The notes: generated by a model from the letters alone, not told the origin. Counted from the stretch's first letter, positions 31,605 through 39,839 are shown. The stretch: 64,000 nucleotides of DNA from Firmicutes bacterium HGW-Firmicutes-14 (GCA_002840275.1 PHAB01000018.1:19900-83899); one strand, 5' to 3'. Numbers and translations are program-made.

Positions 31605-31634
31605 ATTATACATTATTATTGCATAAAAATGCAA
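31605..31634 (-). promoter_or_regulatory. argC promoter with overlapping ARG-box-like operator
   Basis: On the minus strand -10 TATAAT (31605-31610) lies 18 bases from a -35 TTGCAT (31629-31634). The -35 is one arm of a perfect 16-bp palindrome, TTGCAT-AAAA-ATGCAA (31619-31634). This matches the TGAAT-WWWW-ATTCA form of ArgR/AhrC boxes except for one symmetrical change per arm. A regulator bound here would block RNA polymerase, as expected for arginine repression. The palindrome is seen; assignment to ArgR is an inference. Confidence 0.7.
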
Positions 31635-31650
31635 GAGGCAGCTACATCAA

Positions 31651-31686
31651 TTTTACACCATGCTGTAAAAACGTAACTTTTGTTAC
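31651..31686. repeat. Two adjacent inverted repeats upstream of the histidine kinase
   Basis: TTTTACA-CCATGC-TGTAAAA (31651-31670) is followed by GTAAC-TTTT-GTTAC (31673-31686). They lie in the divergent region between argC and the kinase and could be operator sites for either. No protein can be named. Confidence 0.5.
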
Positions 31687-31853
31687 TTCGACAGTATGCA
31701 TTAGATTCCTCCCTTTCGTTCCACGCTAAAAAAATACATCCTTCGACAAATATACGGCTCAACTGTCGACATATAAAACGAGACTTTCAGCCCTTATCAT
31801 GTTATCATATTTCAATGATAATTATTAAAAAGGTTAGTACCACGGAGGTATCA

Positions 31854-34409
31854 ATGTTAAAAGAGAATTCTATTAATGACCGTATCGCCCGGGAATTAAT
31901 CAGGATCCGCCGTCAGGTCAGGGAAAACAGGCATATAGATGTAATCCCGGGTCATACTTCTTACGCCAGACAGAATAACTTCTTAAGCACCCTGATCAAC
32001 ACCATGCCCGCCGGAGTGATTGTATCTGACGAGACCGGTTCCATTATCCTGGCCAACCCCGCAGCCAATGAAATGCTGGGAGGTGAAGTTACCGGCAATG
32101 CTTACGGCCCACGGGGTGGTTATACGATACACCTGCCTGATAATACCCCCTTCCCCCCTGACAGGCTTCCCCTCGTCCGGGCCATACGTTACGAAGAAAT
32201 TACCGGTGATATCGAAATGCTGGTCCGTGAGAAAAGCGGCAGGGAAAGAACTCTCCTGACCGGAGGAGGGCCTGTCTATGATAATCTTGGGCAAATTGCC
32301 GGAGCTGTGTCAGTATTACATGATATTACCGAAAAAATACGGGAGAAAGAGTTCAGTGACGCACTGAACGATATTAATGCAGCAGTAACTTCAACCCTGG
32401 ATTTTGATGAGATAATGGCCCGGGTAATAGTAAAATCCGTTAAAATAATGGGTTGTGACAGCGCATGTGTAGCCCTCCTGGAAAATGAGCAGTGGATTCT
32501 CCGGTATATTCACGGCCTGGACCCGGAGTTCCTGGGAATGTGTCTTAATGAGGAGAATACTTGGATTTTAGGCTTCTGCGCAAAAACTAAAGAACCTGTG
32601 GTTATTGAAGACCTGTATAATGACAGCAGGGCGGAACTGGCTCCGGCAAAGAAATGCGAAATCCGCTCTCTGCTTGCTATCCCGCTAATAATAAAAGAAG
32701 AAGCTGCCGGAGTGCTGTCATTTATCTATACTTCTAAACAAGTATATTTTCCCGATGCCCAGAAGGACTTTGCTCTCAAGCTCGGGGCTTCCGTTTCCAT
32801 GGCTTTAAACAATGCCCGGCTCTATGATACCCTTCATAATCATGCCGCGTCCCTGCAGACCCTTCTTGAGCAAGCCTCGGTGGGAATCGCTTTTCTGGAT
32901 TGTGAAATCCGGTTCCGGGAAGTAAACACCCATGCGGCCATGATTACCGGCCTTGAATCCGGGGAATTGACAGGCAGGTCCCTGGAAGAAATACTATATC
33001 AGCATTTTGGGCCTGAAACTGCCGGTGACCTAGTGGCCCAATTCCGTCATACCCTTAAAACCGGTGAAAAATATAATGCCAGGGAATGGGCCCCCCGGTT
33101 AAAACAAGATACCGGAAAGCCCTTTTATGCGGACTGGGAGATCAGAAGGGTTGACGGTCCTGACGGAAAACCCCTGGGTATAATACTGACGGTTGTTGAC
33201 GTGACTGAACAAACTCTTGATAAAAAGGCCCGGCTGGAGAGTGAAACGAAATTAAAAATCCACCATGACCATCTGGAAGAACTGGTCAGGGAGCGCACAA
33301 AGGAATTGGTTAAAACCAATGAACAACTCCGCCGGGAAATAGAGAAACACCGGGAAACCGAAAAGGCCCTGCGCCTGTCGGAGGAACGTTTCGCCAAATC
33401 CTTTAATGCCAGCCCCGTAATAAATATAATCATATCACTGGATGACGGGAAGTTTATTGATATCAACGAAAACTTTGTCCGTTACACAGGTTATACCAGG
33501 GAAGAAATAATGGGATGTACATTTTCAGATATCAATCTCCTGGCTGATGCAGATGAACGGACCAGGTTACAGGCACTGATCCGGAAACGGAACCCGCTTA
33601 ACTCCCTGGAAGTAACCTATCTGACCAAAGCAGGTCAGAAACGCACCGGTTTATTCTCTGCTGAAGTACTCAATATCAACGGCAAACGATGCCTGCTGGC
33701 CGCAATCAATGACATTACCGAACGCAAGCGCCTGGAAAATGAAATAACCCGCCTGGACAAGCTGAACCTTGTGGGGGAAATGGCTGCCGGAATCGGTCAC
33801 GAAATCAGGAATCCCCTGACCACTGTACGCGGTTTTCTTCAAATGCTGTCCGGCAAAAAGGAATGCATTGTCTATGCAGATTATTTCGGACTTATGATTG
33901 AAGAACTGGACCGGGCAAATTCCATTATCAAGGAGTTTCTGTCATTGGCCAAGGATAAAGCCCTGGATTGCAGGGTACATAATCTGAATCATGTGATTGA
34001 GGCGCTGTTCCCGCTGATTCAGGCCGATGCTGTAATGGTCAATAAACATCTTAACAAAGATCTCGGGGACATTCCTGACCTGTTGTTTGATGAAAATGAA
34101 ATCCGCCAGCTCCTGTTAAACCTGGTTCGTAATGGTTTAGAGGCTATGCAGACCGGTGGACAACTGATTATAATGACCTATACTGAAGGAAAAGATGTGG
34201 TGCTGGCGGTCAGAGACAACGGTAAAGGAATTGATCCGGAAGTCCTGGACAAAATAGGGACACCTTTCTTTACCACAAAGGAAAACGGCACGGGCCTCGG
34301 ACTTGCTGTATGTTACAGCATCGCTGCCAGGCATAACGCTTTAATCAATATAGACACCGGCCCCCAGGGCACCATGGTTGCCATTAGGTTCCCCTTAACA
34401 GCGGATTAA
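31854..34409 (+). CDS. Soluble PAS-GAF-PAS-PAS sensor histidine kinase
   Basis: An 851-residue cytoplasmic kinase with no membrane segment. Domain order by eye: PAS (about 42-160), GAF (about 168-330), PAS (about 335-465), a charged coiled coil (about 465-510), PAS (about 515-635), HisKA with the phosphorylated histidine in GIGHEIRNPLTTVRGFL (about 640-705), and HATPase with N-box LVRNGLEAM, DNGKGI and GTGLGLAV. The ATG at 31854 follows CGGAGG by five bases; the frame is open upstream to 31680 without a ribosome site. No response regulator is adjacent. The closest functional analogues are the soluble KinA/KinE-type kinases that feed Spo0A, but redox sensing for the neighbouring hydrogenase is also possible. 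Its stop overlaps that of the converging cytochrome gene. Confidence 0.92.
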   Translation: MLKENSINDRIARELIRIRRQVRENRHIDVIPGHTSYARQNNFLSTLINTMPAGVIVSDETGSIILANPAANEMLGGEVTGNAYGPRGGYTIHLPDNTPFPPDRLPLVRAIRYEEITGDIEMLVREKSGRERTLLTGGGPVYDNLGQIAGAVSVLHDITEKIREKEFSDALNDINAAVTSTLDFDEIMARVIVKSVKIMGCDSACVALLENEQWILRYIHGLDPEFLGMCLNEENTWILGFCAKTKEPVVIEDLYNDSRAELAPAKKCEIRSLLAIPLIIKEEAAGVLSFIYTSKQVYFPDAQKDFALKLGASVSMALNNARLYDTLHNHAASLQTLLEQASVGIAFLDCEIRFREVNTHAAMITGLESGELTGRSLEEILYQHFGPETAGDLVAQFRHTLKTGEKYNAREWAPRLKQDTGKPFYADWEIRRVDGPDGKPLGIILTVVDVTEQTLDKKARLESETKLKIHHDHLEELVRERTKELVKTNEQLRREIEKHRETEKALRLSEERFAKSFNASPVINIIISLDDGKFIDINENFVRYTGYTREEIMGCTFSDINLLADADERTRLQALIRKRNPLNSLEVTYLTKAGQKRTGLFSAEVLNINGKRCLLAAINDITERKRLENEITRLDKLNLVGEMAAGIGHEIRNPLTTVRGFLQMLSGKKECIVYADYFGLMIEELDRANSIIKEFLSLAKDKALDCRVHNLNHVIEALFPLIQADAVMVNKHLNKDLGDIPDLLFDENEIRQLLLNLVRNGLEAMQTGGQLIIMTYTEGKDVVLAVRDNGKGIDPEVLDKIGTPFFTTKENGTGLGLAVCYSIAARHNALINIDTGPQGTMVAIRFPLTAD

Positions 34410-34990
34410 AATTTCTTCCTTATCCATCCGGTAAATATCGCCTGCAGCTTTGCCGGGTCTTCTGTCAGCGCCAGGTAAATATGCAGCGGGACTGTCCCCA
34501 GAAACCAAAGGGCGCCAAGGAAATGATATAACCTTATCTTTTGCGGTATTATCCCAAATGGTATTATATTGTTATAATTCATCATGTACAAAGCCAGTCC
34601 GGTTAGAAACATAAAAATAAATACAAAGAACCAGCTTGTAAATATAAGCCTCTGCCCGGCATTGTATTTGCCGTGGACAGGAGGCTTTTCTTCCAAAAAA
34701 AAATAATATTTCATCAAGCCCCTGAAGTCTGCTATGTCCTGTATCCTGAACCAGACATCCGTGTAGGAGCCGGTAACCAGGTAATAATAGACCCACCCGG
34801 CAAATACAGCTGACGCAAAAAATCCCGCCGCCAGCTGAACCAGGACATTGGTTCCCATATCCAGGAGGACACCCAGGTTAAAGGGATTATGGATATAAAA
34901 CCCTGATATCAGCAGCAGCATTATACTCAGGAACATCAGCCAGTGGAAAATTCTGTTAAATCCTGATTGTATCATGACTTTGTCAGACAT
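34406..34990 (-). CDS. Hydrogenase b-type cytochrome subunit
   Basis: Membrane cytochrome b that passes electrons from the periplasmic-side hydrogenase to the quinone pool. The 194 residues form four hydrophobic segments, with candidate heme histidines in IFHWLMFLS (His16), FYIHNPF, and LYHFLGALWFLGTVPLHIYLAL near the C-terminus. The ATG at 34990 follows GAGGAG; the open frame to 35125 runs into the large-subunit gene and is not used. It is the last gene of the hydrogenase operon, 13 bases after the large-subunit stop. Its own stop overlaps that of the converging kinase gene, so no separate terminator exists here. Confidence 0.9.
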   Translation of the reverse strand: MSDKVMIQSGFNRIFHWLMFLSIMLLLISGFYIHNPFNLGVLLDMGTNVLVQLAAGFFASAVFAGWVYYYLVTGSYTDVWFRIQDIADFRGLMKYYFFLEEKPPVHGKYNAGQRLIFTSWFFVFIFMFLTGLALYMMNYNNIIPFGIIPQKIRLYHFLGALWFLGTVPLHIYLALTEDPAKLQAIFTGWIRKKF

Positions 34991-35003
34991 AAACCACCAC
35001 TCC

Positions 35004-36428
35004 TCAGATGGATTCGTTCCTGAATTTAAGCCTGTTGCCCTCAATCCTAACCAGGTGGACAGCACAGGCCAGGCATGGGTCAAAGGAACGGGCAACCCGG
35101 CCCACCTCAACCGGGTTGCTGACATCGGCCACCGGTGTGCCTACAAGGGCTTCTTCAATTGGCCCCCTCATACCATTGTCATCCCTGGGTGAGCAGTACC
35201 AGGCAGAGGGGGTTATTATCTGGTAATGTAGTATCTTGCTGCCCCTGAACCTGACCCAGTGGGCAAGGGCGCCCCTCATAGCCCCGGTAAATCCTACACC
35301 CTCAGACTCCCTGTCAGGCAGTTCGAAGGGCTGGTATACCGGTTTCCCTATTTCTATTTCCTTGAGCCATTGTTTCATCAGAACCGCTACAAACCTGGCT
35401 TCAATGGCCCTGGCTACCAATCTGTCCATGGTTGATATACCGTTTGTATATTCTCCTTTCATCCACAGGTTGGCCAACGGACCTGTCTCAAAGGGCCGGC
35501 CGTTATACCGGGGAGCCTTCACCCAGGAATATGCCCCTGCTTTATCAGGCTCTGCGTCGGTCTCCCCTTCTGAAGGGTGCCTTGGCCGGTCCTGCAAAAA
35601 CCATGAGTAATGGACATGTTCCCTAATCACCGTGGGATCAAAATCCTCTTTTTTTCCCCCTGTATACAGACCAAAGGGCATGACGAATTTCCCGGGGCTG
35701 TCCGGTACCGGAAAATTTCCGTAGGCCAACAGGTTCCCATACCCCCGGCCGATTCTATAGTAATCCTCATACCGTCCGGCCAGGAGTTCCATATCCGGGA
35801 GAAGTTTGTCCTCCAAAAATTTAATGACCAGGTCCAGCATCCCCATAAATTTCTGTATCCTGTCAACCTTTGGAATGGTGGTTGCTCCTCCAGGTACTAT
35901 GCCGTGCTGGTGAGGGGCTTTACCTCCGAATATGGTTACCATCTCATGGGTCAGCCTGGCTATTTCAAAGTGCCCCCGGTAATTATTCATAACCCGGTCG
36001 GTTTCCACCCGGGAAAGGCGGTAGTCGGCTTCGTATCTTGGTATGTACGGGGGGCGGTCCGGGCCTCTGACAAAATCCAGTACTGTCAATAGGTAAAAAT
36101 GCCGGATATGGTTCTGCAGCAGATCAGCCCCAAAGCTCAGGTTTCTCAAAAGGACAGCATTCCGGGGCACTTCTATTTTCAGCGCAGCTTCCAGGGCGCG
36201 GGATGCTGCAACCGCATGGGCGCTGGAACATATACCACATATTCTTTCCGTCAGGTAAGCCGCATCCCTGGGGTCCCTCCCCTTCAAAATCTCTTCAAAA
36301 CCCCTGAAGAAGATTCCACTGCTCCACGCGTCTGTGATTTTCCCTCCGTCTACCTCCACTTCCAGGTTCCAGAACCCATTGATACGTGTTACCGGACTGA
36401 TGCGTATTCTTTTATTCAACCTGGTCAC
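35004..36428 (-). CDS. [NiFe]-hydrogenase large subunit
   Basis: Catalytic subunit oxidising H2 at the NiFe(CN)2CO centre. The 474 residues have the L1 motif RICGICSSAH (Cys64 and Cys67) and the L2 motif DPCLACAVH (Cys452, Cys455, His458). Sixteen residues follow the histidine, a C-terminal extension of the kind removed by a maturation protease after nickel insertion. The start is GTG at 36428, overlapping the small-subunit stop (GTGA). It is of the membrane-bound uptake (group 1) type by its partners: a Tat-exported small subunit and a cytochrome b. No hyp or protease genes are nearby. Confidence 0.95.
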   Translation of the reverse strand: MTRLNKRIRISPVTRINGFWNLEVEVDGGKITDAWSSGIFFRGFEEILKGRDPRDAAYLTERICGICSSAHAVAASRALEAALKIEVPRNAVLLRNLSFGADLLQNHIRHFYLLTVLDFVRGPDRPPYIPRYEADYRLSRVETDRVMNNYRGHFEIARLTHEMVTIFGGKAPHQHGIVPGGATTIPKVDRIQKFMGMLDLVIKFLEDKLLPDMELLAGRYEDYYRIGRGYGNLLAYGNFPVPDSPGKFVMPFGLYTGGKKEDFDPTVIREHVHYSWFLQDRPRHPSEGETDAEPDKAGAYSWVKAPRYNGRPFETGPLANLWMKGEYTNGISTMDRLVARAIEARFVAVLMKQWLKEIEIGKPVYQPFELPDRESEGVGFTGAMRGALAHWVRFRGSKILHYQIITPSAWYCSPRDDNGMRGPIEEALVGTPVADVSNPVEVGRVARSFDPCLACAVHLVRIEGNRLKFRNESI

Positions 36429-37675
36429 CTTCTTTTATCCCCCATCTTAAATCCAAGCATCCACCGACCCCTGCCGATTTTATATTTTTTTTTATCATTA
36501 ATATTTCCGGATTTAATGTGGTATCTTTTCAGGTAAGTACCCTTAATACTCTTCTCAGGTATAAAGACAACTTCTTTCTGCCGGTCGCCGGAGTGTTTCC
36601 TGATGTCACGGATTATACCTTCCGGCCTGGGTTTTGTCCCCTCCACCCAGTGTTTGCCCAACCTGCCTGAAGCGATGTTTGCAGTCAGATGAGTACCTAT
36701 CCCGATTGCCGTGGCAGCTGCCACCCCTATCCCCACCTTATCGGCAGATGCCCTTATGCCCATCACATTCAGGTCTGGCAGGTGGGCATAAAAGGGAGTC
36801 ATTGCATCAGGAAACCCCGGGCTGACACAGCCTATGCAGGGAGTGTTAGCTTCCACCGGCCAGCTGTTGTGTTCCCCAATCCATTGCCTGGTGGGACAGT
36901 CCACAAAAGTGACAGGACCCTTGCACCCGATTTTATAAGCACATTTTTCTTCCCCGGGATGTTCCGCAAATACGCCGTTGTCAAAATGCTGCCTCCTCGG
37001 ACACCAGTCGTGAATCCTTTTCCCGAAAAAAACTGTGGGCCTGTTAAAAGCATCAAGGTTAGGCACACCATAAAGAAGAAGGTGGGTCAGGGTTCCAATC
37101 GCCCAATCCGGGTGAACGGGACACCCGGGGACATTAATTACCTGCCCGTCAACCACCTTGTGCACAGGGACGGACCCCGACGGGTTCGGGTAGGCGGCAT
37201 ACGGTCCCCCGAAAGCGGCACATGTACCCACAGCCATAATATATTTGGCTTTGGGAGCAATATATCTGATTGCTTCCAGGTCAGTAAACAGGGTCCCGTC
37301 CCGGTGGTGGCCGATTGCCCCATATCTTCCATCTGCTTTCATGGGGACCGTCCCTTCTGCAATCAGGATGAATTCACCCTTCTCTCGCTCTGCAGTTTCA
37401 ACCAGCGTTTCTATTGCCAGGTCACCCTCTGCAGCCATCGTTGTATTACTGAAGTACAGGTCTATAGTGTTAAAAAGTATTTCCCTCATATTGGGGTGGA
37501 GGGTATTGACAACAGACAGGTAGTCTCCCGTACAGGTCATCATTTCCAGCCATATTACAGGGGGCCTCTTTTTGCCTGTAAATGCCTCAGCCAGCCGGGG
37601 TATAAGAAAATCCGAAAGTTCCAGGGCCGCGGTTGTGGCCATAGCCATTTTGATGAACTGTCGCCGGGTCAGCAA
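36425..37675 (-). CDS. [NiFe]-hydrogenase small subunit, Tat-exported, variant proximal cluster
   Basis: Electron-transfer subunit with three iron-sulfur clusters. The 416-residue protein begins LTRRQFIKMAMATTAALEL, a twin-arginine signal that carries the folded dimer across the membrane. The proximal-cluster motif, usually CTGC or CTCC, reads CTGD (Cys48 to Asp51), so one ligand appears to be aspartate; the other two ligands are in VGTCAAFGG and VPGCPVHPDW. Distal and medial ligands are visible in HDWCPRRQHFDNG, CAYKIGCKGP, VDCPTRQW and TPCIGC. The C-terminus is long and basic and lacks the usual membrane anchor helix. The start is TTG at 37675 with AAAGGGGGA upstream. Confidence 0.93.
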   Translation of the reverse strand: MLTRRQFIKMAMATTAALELSDFLIPRLAEAFTGKKRPPVIWLEMMTCTGDYLSVVNTLHPNMREILFNTIDLYFSNTTMAAEGDLAIETLVETAEREKGEFILIAEGTVPMKADGRYGAIGHHRDGTLFTDLEAIRYIAPKAKYIMAVGTCAAFGGPYAAYPNPSGSVPVHKVVDGQVINVPGCPVHPDWAIGTLTHLLLYGVPNLDAFNRPTVFFGKRIHDWCPRRQHFDNGVFAEHPGEEKCAYKIGCKGPVTFVDCPTRQWIGEHNSWPVEANTPCIGCVSPGFPDAMTPFYAHLPDLNVMGIRASADKVGIGVAAATAIGIGTHLTANIASGRLGKHWVEGTKPRPEGIIRDIRKHSGDRQKEVVFIPEKSIKGTYLKRYHIKSGNINDKKKYKIGRGRWMLGFKMGDKRR

Positions 37676-37739
37676 TACATGGTCCCCCTTTTGATGTTTT
37701 TGTAACTCCAGTATTATCTATAATTTCCTGTCCTCCGAT

Positions 37740-37774
37740 AAAAAATGCAGGCACTTAGTGCACCTGCATTTTTT
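37740..37774. terminator. Strong hairpin between the 44-codon ORF and the hydrogenase operon
   Basis: A 12-bp perfect stem, AAAAAATGCAGG / CCTGCATTTTTT, encloses CAC-TAA-GTG. On the minus strand it ends in six T residues, an intrinsic terminator, located 65 bases before the hydrogenase start. The symmetric A and T runs make it effective in both directions. The stop codon of the small ORF lies in the apical loop. Confidence 0.85.
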
Positions 37775-37889
37775 CGGCTCTCATTTTCTTTACTGCTCTC
37801 ACAAAGAGATTATATATTTCCATCCGCTCATTATATTCCTTGCTGTTTTTCCCATTACTTTCACGTTTTAATACCTGGCTTCGCCCCAT
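37755..37889 (-). CDS. Small basic protein or leader peptide, 44 aa
   Basis: The minus strand encodes MGRSQVLKRESNG followed by a lysine- and arginine-rich helix (KEYNERMEIYNLFVRAVKKM) and ends MQVH. A strong GGGAGGG lies six bases before the ATG, so it is very likely translated. There is no membrane segment and no family I recognise. The stop codon falls in the loop of the terminator at 37740-37774, so ribosomes finishing this ORF would cover the hairpin. The hydrogenase operon follows on the same strand, which makes a leader-peptide or attenuation role conceivable. It could equally be an independent small gene with its own terminator. Confidence 0.6.
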   Translation of the reverse strand: MGRSQVLKRESNGKNSKEYNERMEIYNLFVRAVKKMRAEKMQVH

Positions 37890-38274
37890 AGTTTCTCCCT
37901 CCCGGTTCTTTTCATTTGTTCATGAGTATACCCTCTTTCCGGGAAGTATAAACCTGTCGTAAGAAATCGTTCCAGGAGTTATCGCCCCTTATATATTCTG
38001 TCCGTTTTACCCGTTCAGCCCCCCTGAAAATTTTCATGAACAAAGTCAGGGAACACGAAACCGCATTAAACATGCTTCAGGAACAAGTTGACCACCTGCA
38101 GGACCTGGTATATATTTTCAAGGATAAAGAGAAATAAAAAACCCTTTTCAGCGCCTATCACAAGGCGCTTTTTCTTTGTTAAATGCATGGGTTACGTTCA
38201 TAAACCAAGGAATAAATTGGGTTAATTAAAGGAATGATATAGCCAAGGGTGCCCACTACAGAGGAGGAAATTAA
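37890..38274. other. Intergenic region with a short plus-strand ORF and terminator
   Basis: A 33-codon plus-strand frame (38036-38137, MNKVREHETALNMLQEQVDHLQ and eleven more residues) looks like a short coiled coil but has no ribosome binding site, and may be the remnant of a longer gene. It is followed by a good terminator at 38150-38173. A TATACT hexamer on the minus strand near 37924-37929 could serve the 44-codon ORF, though no matching -35 is evident. Nothing else is recognised. Confidence 0.4.
38150..38173 (+). terminator. Intrinsic terminator
   Basis: AGCGCC-TATCACAA-GGCGCT is followed by TTTT on the plus strand. It lies 12 bases after the stop of the short 33-codon frame, implying that some transcript ends here. 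Confidence 0.75.
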
Positions 38275-38733
38275 ATGTTTATAAAAGACAGATTAACCAG
38301 AGGACTGCTGGCCGGTCTCTCTGCCGGAATTGTGACAAAAATTTATGATTTGCTGGCTTTTCATTATGGCATATCAACACTACGCTGGCTTGATTTTGCC
38401 GGCATAATGATTTATGGAAGGAAACCGGTTGCTCTGGGGGAACAAGTCTTTGCTACATTTGGAACGTGGTTTTTCCATGCCCTGTTAGGAATAATATTTG
38501 TATTCCTGATTCAAAGAGTTTTTTCGAGCGACAATTTGCTCCTAAAGGGTTGGTTCTACAGTATATCCTGGTGGTTTATAATATACGCCGTCTTTCAGTT
38601 ATTTAAAGTGCCAGAGTTGGCTTCTATACCCTTAAAAACGGCGCTATCCAGTTTTGTGGGTGCTTCAATCTGGGGATTATTATTGGCTTTAGCACTGCAT
38701 TGGCTGGACCGCAAAAGTAATATTACCCCTTAA
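38275..38733 (+). CDS. Four-helix integral membrane protein of unknown function
   Basis: A 152-residue hydrophobic protein with a very good GAGGAGG ribosome binding site. Four membrane segments are visible: about residues 8-28 (GLLAGLSAGIVTKIYDLLAF), 55-80 (VFATFGTWFFHALLGIIFVFLI), 92-110 (GWFYSISWWFIIYAVFQLF) and 120-145 (LSSFVGASIWGLLLALALHWL). I do not recognise a catalytic motif. It stands alone on the plus strand between a terminator and the AmrS gene, which points toward it from the other side. It resembles small uncharacterised membrane proteins common in spore-formers, but I cannot name a family with confidence. Confidence 0.8.
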   Translation: MFIKDRLTRGLLAGLSAGIVTKIYDLLAFHYGISTLRWLDFAGIMIYGRKPVALGEQVFATFGTWFFHALLGIIFVFLIQRVFSSDNLLLKGWFYSISWWFIIYAVFQLFKVPELASIPLKTALSSFVGASIWGLLLALALHWLDRKSNITP

Positions 38734-38768
38734 AAACACCAAAAAGCCCCGTTAAGAGGCTTCCGGTG
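38732..38768 (-). terminator. Terminator downstream of amrS
   Basis: On the minus strand CACC-GGAAGCC-loop-GGCTTTTT-GGTG is followed by TTTTT. It lies 67 bases after the amrS stop and overlaps the stop of the converging membrane-protein gene. Confidence 0.6.
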
Positions 38769-38834
38769 TAGTAACTTCAAGCATAAATGCGGCTGTTGAA
38801 ATTTTGGAGACATACCGGGCCTGACCCATGTTTT

Positions 38835-39839
38835 TTAGCGAATTCCCCCTACAATATTTATTTCTCTGCCACATTCGGCACATTCTTTGTTATTGAGACC
38901 TTCATTTACCGCCCTGTATCCCCCCCGTTCGATTAGACAACTGCCGCAGCGCGGACAGTATGTATTGGCTCCGTCAGAACCCGGGATATTACCCAGGTAT
39001 ACATAACTGAGATTCCGGCGGGCAATCTCCCGGGCCCGCTCCATAATTCTGATGGGAGTGGAAGGCAAATCCATTTTATAATTGGGAAAGTACCGGGAGA
39101 GGTGAAGAGGTATCTCCCTGTCAATCCCTGCAAGCCATTCCGACAGTTTTATAATCTCCGCCTCTGAATCGTTGAGTCCGGTTACCAGCAGAGTAGTAAT
39201 TTCAACATGGCAGTATTGAACTGCTGTTTCAACTGTCCTGAGGACAGGGTCCAATTCCCCGGCACAGGTTTCGTTATAGTAATTGTCACTGAAACCCTTA
39301 ACATCAATATTCATTGCATCTATAAAAGGGAGGATTTCCCTGAGAGGGTCAGGATTTACAAAACCGTTAGTCACCAGTACATTTCTGAGTCCGGCTTCCC
39401 GGGCCAGCTTAGCAGTATCATATACATATTCATACCACATAAAGGGCTCAGAATAAGTATATGCAATGCCAACAGACCGGTGCCCACGGTGGTCCTCCGT
39501 GGCAGCTTCCACAAGCCTTTCCGGAGAAAATGTCACCGTATCCGGGTCACCGTGGGCTATTGTCCAGTTCTGGCAAAACCCGCAGCGCAGGTTACATCCG
39601 AAAGTCCCCACGGAAAAAATGTATGAACCGGGATAGAAGTGGTATAAGGGCTTTTTTTCGATGGGGTCTATTCCATAGGATGATAATTTCCCGTAGTTAA
39701 GGGTGTATAATTCCCCATCTTTATTATACCTCACCCGGCAGAACCCCTTTTTCCCCTCAGCAATCATACATCCCTGGGGACATAACATACACCGTACTTT
39801 GTTATCTTCGGCCTTTTCCCAATACATCGCCTGATACAT
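38835..39839 (-). CDS. amrS: AmmeMemoRadiSam system radical SAM enzyme
   Basis: A 334-residue radical SAM protein of the AmrS type. An N-terminal cysteine cluster (CMLCPQGC and GFC, residues 17-34) precedes the radical SAM motif CNLRCGFC (Cys82, Cys86, Cys89). Then come SPERLVEAA, a TNGFVNPDPL strand, and a C-terminal zinc-ribbon-like CPRCG/CAECG pair. The family is found beside AMMECR1 and MEMO/LigB proteins in bacteria and archaea; the substrate is still unclear to my knowledge. Here it begins 11 bases after the stop of a LigB-AMMECR1 fusion gene, so the three activities sit in two genes. Confidence 0.93.
   Translation of the reverse strand: MYQAMYWEKAEDNKVRCMLCPQGCMIAEGKKGFCRVRYNKDGELYTLNYGKLSSYGIDPIEKKPLYHFYPGSYIFSVGTFGCNLRCGFCQNWTIAHGDPDTVTFSPERLVEAATEDHRGHRSVGIAYTYSEPFMWYEYVYDTAKLAREAGLRNVLVTNGFVNPDPLREILPFIDAMNIDVKGFSDNYYNETCAGELDPVLRTVETAVQYCHVEITTLLVTGLNDSEAEIIKLSEWLAGIDREIPLHLSRYFPNYKMDLPSTPIRIMERAREIARRNLSYVYLGNIPGSDGANTYCPRCGSCLIERGGYRAVNEGLNNKECAECGREINIVGGIR

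Noticed and set aside
31680..31853. 58-residue N-terminal extension of the histidine kinase
   Set aside because: It covers inverted repeats and lacks a ribosome site, whereas CGGAGG precedes the ATG at 31854.
36689..37705. Plus-strand open frame of 338 codons opposite the hydrogenase small subunit
   Set aside because: It has no ribosome site or recognisable domain and lies exactly antisense to a gene with clear family motifs.
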